From Zonotrichia leucophrys gambelii (taxonomy: Eukaryota; Chordata; Aves; Passeriformes; Passerellidae), in contig NC_088173.1 of the NCBI RefSeq assembly GCF_028769735.1, forward strand, positions 7,771,038 through 7,835,037: 64,000 nucleotides of DNA. The letters run 5' to 3'. Position 1 is the first letter of the stretch; the number at the start of each line of letters is the position of its first letter. The translations under genes and the position numbers were made by a program. Positions 22,416 through 34,400 of the stretch are shown piece by piece. The notes beneath the pieces were generated by a model. It had not been told where the DNA came from. It did no database searches and worked only from the letters and a program-made list of their open reading frames with translations.

Positions 22416-22440
22416 ATGCACTCGGATGCCGCCGCTGTCA
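22416..22440 (+). CDS. DCUN1D4: DCUN1D4 coding exon 1 (25 nt of coding)
   Basis: ATG at 22416-22418 gives MHSDAAAV plus one base, with donor A|gtgagt. The peptide is identical to the start of mammalian DCUN1D4 and lies in the CpG island, which fixes this start. The 5' UTR start is not determined. Confidence 0.95.
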
Positions 22441-25400
22441 GTGAGTAGTGCCACGGCCGGGCCCGGGCCCGGGCCCGGCGCTCGCCCCGCTGTCCGACCG
22501 AAAGAACCGCCCGACTGGGGGCGGCTTCTCTTGCCCCTGAGCCGTGAGGCTTGGCCGAGCGCGCCACCGGGACTCCCGATGCCGGGGAAGGGTTCAGGCC
22601 CGCGGGTGCGGGACCGCCGCGGAGCGGGGCGGTGTGTGCGTGCCTGGCGGCGGGGCCTTCGCGGGTCAGAGGGAGCCCCGCGGCTCTCAGCGCGCTCCCC
22701 CGGGGGGCGGGGACGGGAGCGGGCGGGGGCAGCAGCACCGGAGAGGGCCGGGGGCGCTCGGAGGGTGTGACGCAGTTTGCCCATCCCAGCTGGTGAGCGG
22801 CTGAGGCTGCGGCCGGCCCTCGTGGCCGGCTGTGAGAGAGCCGGGATTGCCGAGGGGAGCGCGGGCCGCGGAGCTGCGTGTGTAAGGGAAGAGGGACGGG
22901 GGTGAATTCTGCGGGTTCCGCCGGGCCGGTGCGGGAGAACCGTGCTGCTTGTGCGGGGGACTGGAGCCGCGGCGCATGGTGGGAGGCGAAGTCCCTACGG
23001 TGGCGGCCCCACGCAACGGGGCCGGCGAGAGGCAGCCTGGCGGACTACAACTCCCAGCGGGCCCTGCGGCGGCGCGGCGCTCTGCCCCCACCCCGCGGAC
23101 CCCCGGCCGGCCGGGCCGTCCCCGCCCGCCCTGGGCAGCACGGGGGCATCGCGCCGCCCGTTCTGGAGGAGCGGGGCCGGGGCTTTGTCTCCGCAGTCGA
23201 GTTTCTGGCTGCGCTTTCCGAGCAGCAGCGACCGCCTGCTGTAGGCGGGGTGCGCGGTGCTGGGGGTCACGCATCGGCGTGGCCGTGGGGTGGCCGGGGT
23301 TCAGGGACGGGCACGGTCCGCTGCAGAGACCTGGCGCTCGTCCTGAGCACACCGCTGTCCTGCTCAGCGGCGTCCCTCTGAAACCTCCCGGGAACGTGTT
23401 CTCACTGCGAGAGGATTTGCAGCTCTGAGATGCTTTATTACTGTAGAACTTGCTTGTGGGGAAGATAATGAAAATTGAAGCTTTGATCCTGCGTTAGGCA
23501 ATGATTGTCCGACTTTTGGACAAAGTCCTGAAAGCAGTGCGGGAAAGAAATGCTGCATAATGCCTGGATTTTCTTGAATCCTCTTGTGTCTCTTATAATG
23601 AGATCTCGTAGAGGGGCAGCCTGGTAAAGGCTCTAAATCATAAGGTTATATCATTTTTTAGTGGTTCTGGTTTATTTTACCTTTGTATTTAGGGGTCATT
23701 ATGTGTTGGTGGTGAAGGCTACCATTAAAACAGGAATGATTGCCTCAGAAATAGAAGGATAATTATTCTAGAAAATGCCTTCTGTTCAGTGTCTTTTGTC
23801 ATATGCCCTGTCAAAAAAAATGCAGGTCCTCATTATATACACGTGTGAGTTGCAGTTACAAATATTCCAGGGCTCCCTCATGTAGGATAATTTGGCGACA
23901 TAGTGATTTTTAATTTTTTTAAATTTTAACTTGTCTTCAAAAAACAGTAAGAGTTGTCTTCCTCAGCCCTCAGCTGTTACTGGCTTTTCATTAACAGTGT
24001 GCTGTGGAGTTATCAAATCTTGTGCCTCAAATTTTTTTTTAATTGCATATGTGTTATTTTAAATAGATATATTTTTCTAATTTAATTTCATTATCTGTAG
24101 CTTCATCATGGTTGGGTTTTTTTCATTGATCTAAATGAGCACTTCTTGAAGCAAGAAGTGTTCATAGCATAGTTTTGCACATACAGTAGCTGGCTTATGG
24201 TAGTCTCTTGACTGAAGGTTTATTTTGAGCCACTTTTTTGATCCTTCTTAGTTCTTATGCTGTAAACTCCATTAATATGTTTTTGCTCAGTCTGAGTTTT
24301 ACTTTCTGGATACACACCATTATATAAGGAAATCAGCTTTGCTTTTTTCTATTGAAGATGCCTGCTTAAAAGTTTCTTGTAGCTCCTGTGGCTATAATTG
24401 GAAAAGCCTTCTCTGTATAAGACCATGTAATAGGTTGAATTAGGCAGGTAAAGTTTTGTTTTACTGCTTCTCTTCATTCTGTTGTATCAGGGTGAGCTCT
24501 TATTTGTGTAATTGCAGCACTTAATTTAAATTTATTTTTGTCTGAGTACTTTTTGTGCTCTTAGTGAATTATTAATCCTGTGTTTTCTTTAATTTCCCTC
24601 CTCCCACACTTTCTTTGCAGGTACTGAAAGCAAAGACTTTGGGCTTTTTCAAAGCATTAGTTCCTAGTTTTGTTTGTGTCTTCAAGCAGAAGAAGATAAC
24701 TCGCTTAATTTGTCTGTCTTGGTGCTTGCCAAAAAGCATAGCATTAGGAAGTACTGTACATCCTGTGAAAGTGTTCACCTCTTGTATCCAGCTTAAATAT
24801 TAGAGCATTTAATAGTGTGGTTATTTCTTCTACAGGAAGTAAGACTACTTAACAGGGGCTTGAAGCAGAACCCTTAGTTTATATGTGCCAGCATTTTTGT
24901 TGTACTTCCAATTAAATTGTTTTATTACAATCATGGTCTGATGTTAAACAGAATTTTTACTTTTGGCTCATAAAGAGATGGGAACAACTACCCGTTCATT
25001 CAGTGAGGGGCATGTGTCTATACATATAAAATTGTGTCTATGTAGATGGTTATATATATTTATATAGGGTTAGAGCTGTGAGGCTTTAGCTCATCCTTAG
25101 GAACTGACTGGTGTGGCACACTTGATGCAGATGTGTTGCTGCACAGACTGGGACTGGGTCTGCTCATTAGCTGCAGATTGCTGCTTCCCGGCTCTGCTGG
25201 TAAAGTGGTTTGTAGGAGCGCCCTCTAATCCACTCAGTCAAATGTACCTGGGTTAGCTCTTGCCACTTGCTTAAGTTGTCTCAACTGGCAGGTTGATTTT
25301 TTGCCTGAAGCGGGTTAGGGAACGTGGCCATGGCCTTTGCTGCTGGCAGGGCCGTGGGGTCAGTCAGTTTTGGCAGGGAGGAAGAAGCAAGCAGCGGGAC

Positions 25401-28400
25401 AGTGTGCCTTTGGCTGGCATAGCTGTTTCTAGGCTGTTGCAGCTCCATCCTGAGCCACATTCCAGATGTGCACGGTGCTGGATACCCTATAGCAGATGCT
25501 TGACAGGGTTGCATTTCTGCAGAATTAGCTAGAGCACAAGATAAGTTTGTATTAGCTTGTGCCCTTTGTAGGGTGCCAGGTGACACCTGGCATGAAGTTA
25601 AGAGTAATGCTTGCAAACAGCTCTTGGGTCATGGCAGCCAATGATGCAAAACTAGCTCACTGACACTTGTTTGAATTAATCTGATGGTAGAATAAGTGTT
25701 AGACTGGATGAACACTTGCCATCAATGGAAGTAGATGTTTTGCACCAGAAACTCACTTAGTGTTAGTCTTTGCTATATAGCACAAAACACCCCACCAAAA
25801 TCACCTCCTTCCAAGCAAAGCCAAATCCTGCCATGAGCCAGTTGTGCAGAATACTTTATCCTGTATGTTAGTATAGGAGAATTAGCCTAGCTCTTATTTA
25901 TTCAATTTAAGGTCAATGGAAATGTATTCAAGCTAAAGTAGCAGTTACACAAATTTTGCTCTGTTTAAATTGCTCTAAAATTCTTAAGTAGCGTTAAACT
26001 GCTGTAGATCTTTTTGTAAACAAGCCTTCAGATTAGGATACTGCAAAAACACCTAGGTAGAATAAAGATTTGTTCCTATGGGGGCAAAAAAGAATTATGC
26101 TTTTTCCTATCTATGCAGCATGCAGTGATCTTAAAGTATTTTGTTGCAGTCATTCTGAGTGGTGATACCAAATGTTAAGAGTTGAATGTGAATGTTTACT
26201 TTTTAAATATTTTAGAGTACGTTTAGTAACTCCTACCGTATTTTTTTGCTTGGATTTGGGTTTTCTGTAGGGTTTTTTATTTACTAGCTTAAGTCAAACT
26301 GTGTTTTGCTTCAGAACATTTTAGGCTGTTGTGTTTGCAAAATTTACACAAATTTGCAACTGTGGGTTTTGGATACTGTTGGTGTCAGCAGTAGCTCTGA
26401 GCCTGGTGCAGTTCTGGGTGCAGGCAGGAGGAACATCCTGCAGTATCCTGTCTTCAGCTTTAATGGCTGGGTCCTGATGCTCCTCGAGATAGCTTGGATC
26501 ATCCCATCTAATTGCCAGTCCTTGCTTTGCAAGCTGGAATTCACTTCTGTTTTCCTTACTTTCTGAATCATGCCCTTTATTTGACCACACCAAATCAAGG
26601 GAGACCCTGCTTTTCCAGCATGTTCTCTGCCTCCCTTGACCCAAGGCTTCTTGTCCCATGATGGAGTGGGAGAAAGGATTCTTCTGCAGGGTGGCCCGGG
26701 TATAGGGTGTCACTGCCTGCAGGGATGCAGCTACAGACACACTGAAATAGATTTTTAATCCTGTCTTTGACAGGAATGCAGAGTCAGCTCCTATCTGCTG
26801 TGAACTGCAGTTTGGGACTCTCAGTCTTCAGGTGTGTTGTTAAGATTTTGTGTAAATAAGACTGATGTACATTTTTCTTTTGCCTTCTGTATTTAGTAAT
26901 GAATACAAGAATTTTGCTTCCTGGACATGAGCGTTGAGGGCTTTCACCAAATGTAGGTTTCAGATCATTAATCAATTCATCATTAATCAATATAAATTGC
27001 ATTGCTGTTAGGATAATTCCATAAGTAGACTACAGACTATAAAATAGTATATTTTGTAGAAGATTAAATGATTCTTTTTTGAGTAAGTAAAGTTTATTTA
27101 AAGCTAACCCAGACAATAGAACTTTGAACTACTGTTGCTAGTACTACTACAAGTTTTTTTTTTCTATCTCTGTTACTTGAAAGCACGGAAAACAATTGAA
27201 TAAAAGCCTAAGCATGCTATTTTAATTTTTAGATATGAGTTTGCCTGGTATTTTTTCTGTTAATTTTTTTTCTGAGACGTTTACAGCTGTATTTTAGCAG
27301 TAATAAGAATTACTACTATGTTATTACTACTGCTATTTCTATATTTAAATTTTAGTATTGTATATATGGCATATCAATTTGGGACAACTATTTTAGACTT
27401 ATTGTTAAAGTGAGATTTTGCATAGATTTTCTATTTGCTTAAAAAAAATAGCAGCTTTTAAAAGAAACTTGGAGTCAGCTGATCTTGTTTACTACTATTG
27501 TTAATTTCTTACTAGGTTTTTAATAGATTTTACTGCACCTTGTAGCTGTGTTTTGTCCAAGCTTTAAATTTCCCCCTTGGTTTTCAGATGTTCATTTCAA
27601 TAGTTTGGCAACACATTGCTCATTCTGATAAAAAAATAGAAAAAATTGGGATTTGATCTCTAAAGTTTTTTCATTTCAGATAGGAAAGTAGAGTATTTGA
27701 GTCTAGTTTACCTGTATACTTTGCTTATACTTAAGATACATTGAGTTTTTTGTTTTTCTGTATTGTATTTCATGTGTGCATTAATGAGAGGGTGTAGAAG
27801 GTTTTTTTTTCTAGTTTGTTATGGAAGCAAGCCCAGGTAGCTCTTGTTTCTTTTACCTCTCTGTAATTCTCAGGTCCATAGTTTAAACCTTAACCTACAA
27901 TATTCTGAAAATTATTTTTAAACTATTTTCTTTTTAATTTTAAATAATATATAATTGACTAACCCAGCCTTTAACCCTTAACATTGTGTTAATCACACAC
28001 TGCAGACAATGTTTAAATTCCATTAACCTAGGTTGTCTCTGTCATTCCTTTCTGGGTTCGGGATTTGCAATTATTTTACTCAGATTTTTTTTTTAGCCAT
28101 TGCATTCTGAATTACTGCAAAGTATTTAATGCCATCTGGAATTTTCATTGCTTCAGACCTCACTGAAGATCAGCTACCTTTTGCATGAAAACTAATTTAA
28201 TCAACAGAATACATATGCTTGTTTGACATATACCCCTTAAAGTCATAGCAAACTTTCCACATATCATCTTTCACTATTTACAAAGCAAGCAGATTTCCTT
28301 CTTCTGATTGGAGGTCAATGAACTGTGTGTTCTGTCTTAGAATGGCTGGAACTGGAAGGGACCTGAAAGATAATCTCGTTCCAGTCCCCCTGCCATGGGC

Positions 28401-31400
28401 ACCAGTGCCTTCTGCCGGGACCAGGTTGCTCAGAGCCCCATCCAGCCTCACACTTCAGGCTTGGGGCCTCCACAGCTTCTTTGGACAGCCTGTGCTAATG
28501 TCTCACCACCCTCACAGTAAAGAATTTCTTACTAATATCTGATCTAAACCTACTGTCAGTTTGCAGACATTCCTCCTTGTCCTGTCACGCTTTTCTGGAA
28601 AGTCCCTCTCCAGCTTTCTTGAAAGTCCCCTTAAAGTACTGTAAGTGCACTAAAAGTGCTGTGAGATCTCCCTGGAGTCTTCTGTTCTCTGCACTGAACA
28701 AGCCTAGCTCTCAGCCTTTCTTCATGGTTAGCTGTTCCTCCAGTTGTCCTTTGTGACCTTCCTCCAACACGTCCATGTCTTTCCTGTGCTGAGGACCCCA
28801 GAGCTGGATGCAGTTTCTGTAGGAAAAAAAATAAATTCAGACCAATTCGTGTGCTTTGAAACTCTTGTCTTTAGGTGAAAAATAGCTTCAGACATGGTGG
28901 CATTATTTGTGTCAGGCTCATCCAAGCAGCTGTGGAGCTTCCTGTGATGTGTTGCCCCTTTTGAGGTGGCACTGGGAGGTACAGGTGGGTTAATCAAACA
29001 CATTGCTGTTGTGCTCCCACTTCAGAAGACCTTTCCTGTTTCTTCCTCTAACTCAGCTTGTGTTGCAGCTCCTTGGTGATCTGATTCAGAGCACTGGGAT
29101 GGCAGGGTTTGTTTATTTATTCTGTGGGTTAGATTCCAAGTGTAGTGGGCTGACCAAGAAGGGGATCAGCAGGCACAACTTCAGAGGCTGCATAAGCATA
29201 TGTGGAAGGTTTGGGAAGTGGAGGGGAGAGAGTGTGTCCTTAAAGAATACATTTGCAACCAGCTGTCCAATTGCTTGCCATCTTGACCACTGTTGATCGA
29301 TGCTATTTTTGCTAATTTCTCAGATAGTGTTGTCCGAGCATGGGAACTATTATTTTTTGGATTTTGTTTCTCAGAAAAACCCAAATCTTTTTCAAAATAG
29401 GCTTTTTCACAGTGGTATAGGATACTTTGTGTATCATTCTTGAAATATAGATAAAGCAAATCCTGACTCCCTGACCAATTCAGAGAATAACCTGAACTGT
29501 AATTTAACTCCCCTAACTTAACGGGTGATCCTTGTGTTTGCTTTTATAACTGTAAAAGAAATCTGTTTTCTGTTTTAGGTAATATCCCTACACTGTGCAA
29601 GCTTCCCCCATGAGAGTAAAAAAACTTTGGGCTCTGGTCCTCCATATTCAAATGGTGGATGGTGTGATCTCTCTTGTATTAGAACTGGAAAATATATTGG
29701 TATAACCCTGCTAAGTCCATCATAGTTATGGATCCTATTTCTGAAGCAGCAGCTTAAAATTGTACAGATATTTTCAGCGGACATGTAAAACATACTGGCA
29801 TGAACTGTGTGTTTTAAAGTGCCTAGGAATGTTTTGTTTCAAAGGTGATACCTATATATATAATCCTAATGTTAGAGCACTTTTTCAACCATTTTAAGAG
29901 TGCTATCTGAAGTTAATATTAGATAAGAATAAATAAATATTTGCTTAGTGTTCTCAGCTTTTTACCCCCAGATATAACTGGTTTCTCTAACCACTCATGT
30001 TCTTTGTAGATTTTAGGCTAAGGAGCAAGGGAAACTGTAAAAATCATATTCCAGAAAGTTTAATCAGATCTGCCTGTTAACAAATCAAATCTTATCTTTT
30101 CATCCTGCCCTCCTCAGAATGGCTTTAATGTTCCCTGTTGTCCTCCTCCCTGTTTGCCCCCCTCTCCCTCTGTTTTTTTTTCCTCATTGCTTTATATTGA
30201 ATTGAGGATTGACCAAGAAACTCAGGATTATTTTTTTCTTGCAGAATGGTTCTGCTTAGTATTGTTTGACTAGCAAAAATGGAACTTTATTGAGCTCTTA
30301 ATGCAGGAAAAACTCTAGCACCCTGTTCAAGGCTCAAGAGTTTCCTATTGTAGCTTGGTAAGATTAGATTGTCTTTGACTTTGAATGAATAAGGTTAGCT
30401 GAAGTTGGAAATTCCATCTCTGCTGCTTCTGACTTAGAGCAATTTTGTTGCTGTGGTGGACTGGGGACAACACATTAAGAAATAGGTAGCAATTAATTAG
30501 ATGATACTCTGGCTAACATAATAAATGAAATATATAATTTCTAAAAGTATCTTTTTATTTTTTTTTAATTCCCTGTGATAAGAGAATTCCACAGGGATGT
30601 GTGTAACAAGTACACTTGGAGCAGGCAGTTTTTCAGTTCCACTTGTTAACTTCATAGCAGTGTGCTTCACTGACTTGGCAGTCGGATGTTTAATGATGAC
30701 TCTTGTTTATCTGGGTCATCTTAAGTGTATCTTGAGAGCATTCCTTTGAAATACTCTGGATGGAAATAAGGGAATTATTTTTTTGACCTTGCATCTTGCA
30801 TCAGCTGCTGGGCAAAGCGAAATTAAATGTCTCATATTAGAAATGCTTTAGTGCATTAGCTGGGTAGTGACGCTAGGCACATACAGAAGTTTTTCACATA
30901 TAGAAGAAGTTTGCTTGGAATACTTTGCTTATCATACAGTACATTTCTCTAGAGTGTTTTGGCGCATGAGTTCTAGTGGGGTAGCTAATTTATTTTTAGT
31001 TTAAATGGAGATACTCTGTAGTAGTTGGCTGTCTTTAAGCCCTCTCAGCTGGTTTGTGTTCATTTTCTGAGATTCTTTTTGGTTTGCCTGCTGTCTCACT
31101 GGATCTCATTTGTTTTCTTGTGAATTAGTTACTTTCCAGTTTTGTTCTTGCCACATTCCTAGCAAAAATAGGGAATTCAAAAGAATAGAGAAAAATTAGT
31201 TTCTCGCTCTTTAGTAACTGAAGCAAACTCAAGTGTTTTCTATTTGGAGGGTGGAAGCAAAATTAGCATCTATGCTATGGCTTCTTCCAAGAGGTGTCAG
31301 AATATTTCATTATCAGTTTTTTTGTCTCTTGTCTTAACAAGTGCTGTATTGTAACCTTTGGTTTGTTATTAAAAAGCCATGTTTCAATTGTGCGAGTGTA

Positions 31401-34400
31401 TTCTAGTCACTTATTTTTGCAAGAAAATTAGCATAAAGGCAAGTACATGTGTGTTAATAAAATCAGATTTTTTTAAGAACTAGGATTTTTATTAATGATT
31501 TTAGAATGTTGTATGGTACTTAACTTGGTTTTGGAATAGATGAAACAGAAGGACTGGGTAACATGGAAGTTACAATGATTCCCAATATCAGGGAAAAAAA
31601 GTTGTAATTTATTTTTTTAAATTCAGCTATAGTTAGCTATACTTCTGTTCTGCTGAGGGTCATCCATATCTTAAGAAATATAGATGCATATGATATCTTT
31701 TTGCAGGTTTCAATTGTTCTACTCAAGTGTTGAAAATGTTAGTGCTGAAAATGTTGAGATTACTTTTAGTTTATAGTGCTGTTATGATTTTATTAAATAG
31801 CCAGAATATGGGAAGATCATGACTGCTGCATTTGGAAATCAGAAATGTAAAACCCTTTTTTTTTCCTCCCCTCTAGATTTTCAACTGAATTCTCATCTAT
31901 CAACACTGGCAAATATTCACAAGATTTACCACACCCTCAATAGGCTGGTAATGACTTGCCATTTTCTCTTAGCAGAATAGCTAAGGCTTTGGTCCAGAAT
32001 ATTTCATGATTGAAATCATTAAGTGATTACACTTCTAAAAATTATAACTGCCTTGTTGTATGAAAGGCTGTTGGGTTTGAATTGGTGAAGAGATAAGCAC
32101 TATTAGTAAAAGGTGAAAGATTATACTCCTGAGGTCAGAGTGGAGTTTGAACTTTGAACATTGGATTTAGATGTTGCCTCATACAAGAAGCTTTCTTGGA
32201 TACATTAAGTGATGGTAATCATCATAGTTACCCAGTTTCTTGCAGTTCTTCTGGAAAACATATTGAATGAGCAAGCTGTCCTTTTACACCCATGCAAAAA
32301 GTGAAACAAGGTTTTTGTGAAGACTCTTCCTGCTTATGTGCTGTGCATTTACATTTGTTTTATTGCAACTATAGCTGGAAATTGTGATGCGGCTTCTGTG
32401 TGTACACTGTAAATTTAGTGGAAAAGACCCTGCCTGAAAAAGGGGGTAAATTCATTTCCAATGTTTCAGATGGTTTTTAATCAGTTTCCTTTAGAACACA
32501 TATGTATGTTTATCCTTAAGCAAAGCCATTTCTGTGCTAAGTGGTAAATTCAGTCTTTCTAATGCTGCATTTATTGGAGGAATTATTCAGTAAAATAATG
32601 CCAATTCCTCACCTGATGGGTAATTGTTTCCACTCTTGAAATAATTTGATAAGGTTTTGATTGAAAAAAAACCTCAAAAATATTAATCAAATTCAATTTA
32701 CTTGAACTTTTTAGATAAATGTGCAAGTGTAACTTTTTAGGTAAATATGAGCTGAAAACACGAAGTCTACAATCTTAGGTAGATGATCCTTAAGTAATTA
32801 GGATGATATTACTGTCAAGTAAAAGTTAAAAATAGTACAGAAGAATGAAGATCACTGTCTTGTTTAACTGTGTCGTTCCTGTTTCTTGCAGAATCTGACA
32901 GAGGACGTTGGTCAAGACGATCACCAGACAGGTATTTAATAGGGATGGAGTAAAAATAGATGGAAACAGTTCAAACATGCTTTATTAAGCAAGTCTCTCT
33001 AACATAACTGAAAATGATGTTTTAGAATGCTAAAGGAATTTTAGGAAACAAGTGTCTGGGTTTCTTAGTTTTTTTCAAAATAGGTGTTTGTGCTTTTAAT
33101 TCATTGAATTATGAAGGACTTGAACAGGTATCAGCAGTATCTGTAATTTTACTGTCTCTTAGTTTAGAAGACTTAATAAAATATTCCTCTCACTCCTGGG
33201 ACTCAGCCTGATGGGCCACAGAATATCTATGTTCTTACAGTGTTTTGAGTCTTGAAAGAGCATTAGTGAGACCAGAGCAGAAGCAAAACCTCTTCTGGTT
33301 GTTGTGATACCTGTGACTGAGTTTAAATGCTGTGCTCCAAACAACCAGCATTTTTCTTGACTGGTTCTGATGCAGGTTATTTCTGTTTCTTGTGCAGATT
33401 TTCAGTCAGTGTCTGAGTACTATCTATTTTTGAGTTCATATCTGTGTTTTGTTCTGTGAAGTGTCATCATTTTTTCAGGCCTTCTTCTCAGGTGCCTGAT
33501 ACCAGCTTCCTGTCATTCTTGATTTGTCAGCATTTGAGCTTTGTGACTTGATGTTTTGCAAGGGTTCTTACCTCCTTTTGCACTGCCTTCAAGCCCTGAT
33601 CACTCACTCAGCAGAACTGTTCTTCAAAACTGACCATTGTCTATCCAGCCATCTGACTCAAAGCTTTTTCACTGTCCTGAGGTGATGGCTGTATTTGCTG
33701 GCGTTACCTTGAGCATTTAGCGAAGTGGAGAGAGCTGTCAGCTCCTCCTGGAGATTTCTGCCACACACTTACAAATCTAGCACACTCAGCCTAGAGCAAT
33801 GAGAAGAGATGCATAGGACTGCATTGCTTGGGATTGGACAGAGCTCACTTAGGGATTATGCACCCTCCTCTGTACAGCAGCAGGTCACTTTGTTTCAAGT
33901 TTGAACTCTTCTTACCCTAGCCACAAAAGGCTTCTCTGAAATACTTTCCTTCAGTGTGGTTAGTGATTTGATACTTGAAATTAACTCATTATGTAAATGA
34001 AAAGCCTCTGAAAAAGAGCTTATGACCAATAGTTGAAGACAGTTAGAGATTTTAATGTCCATAATTTAGAACTGATGTCCTCTCCCATCTTGTGATGGAG
34101 ACTTGGAATTTTTTCCTGTGTGTCCCAGGTGCTCTAAACTGATATGCAAGCTTCATACTGATTTCCTGTATGAAATGTGTTCTATAATCTTTGTGTACTT
34201 TTGATCACCAAGACCTGTTGTGAAGCATTAAGGTAGTCCCCTTCTGTCACTAATCAGTAAGTGTTGATGTACTTGAGGTGTTTGGAATTTGTCTTACCTC
34301 TTGCCTAGCACTTCTGTTATAAAGTATAAGAAATTAACCTTGGTGCTCTCATTACCTGTATTGGAAGGTGCTTGAGCACATTACCATCAGTGTCAGTACA

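Larger units (their letters stand above)
21477..23440 (+). promoter_or_regulatory. DCUN1D4: CpG-island promoter of DCUN1D4
   Basis: An abrupt, dense GC- and CpG-rich block in otherwise AT-rich DNA, spanning the first coding exon (22416-22440). It holds GC boxes (GGGCGG and its complement), five CCAAT boxes upstream of the start codon, and opposed ZNF143-like motifs in the first intron. No consensus TATA box is placed near the start. A TTTAAA lies at about 22129-22134, roughly 285 bases before the ATG. Dispersed, TATA-less initiation is the expectation for such a housekeeping promoter. Many long open frames here (up to 221 codons) reflect absence of AT-rich stop codons and are not annotated as genes. 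Confidence 0.9.
22441..31876 (+). other. DCUN1D4: DCUN1D4 intron 1 (9.4 kb)
   Basis: The first kilobase is CpG island. The rest is AT-rich. It holds one CR1 fragment (28335-28817) and a perfect 9-bp-arm inverted repeat at 24140-24160 (CACTTCTTG / CAAGAAGTG). GC-richer patches at about 25080-25640 and 26380-26740 have no recognisable identity. Open frames there are unlike known proteins. Confidence 0.8.

Noticed and set aside
21467..23428. Many long overlapping open frames on both strands (up to 221 codons)
   Set aside because: They lie in the CpG island, where stop codons are rare by composition, overlap each other in all frames, and encode Pro/Arg/Gly/Ala-rich low-complexity peptides with no recognised domain.
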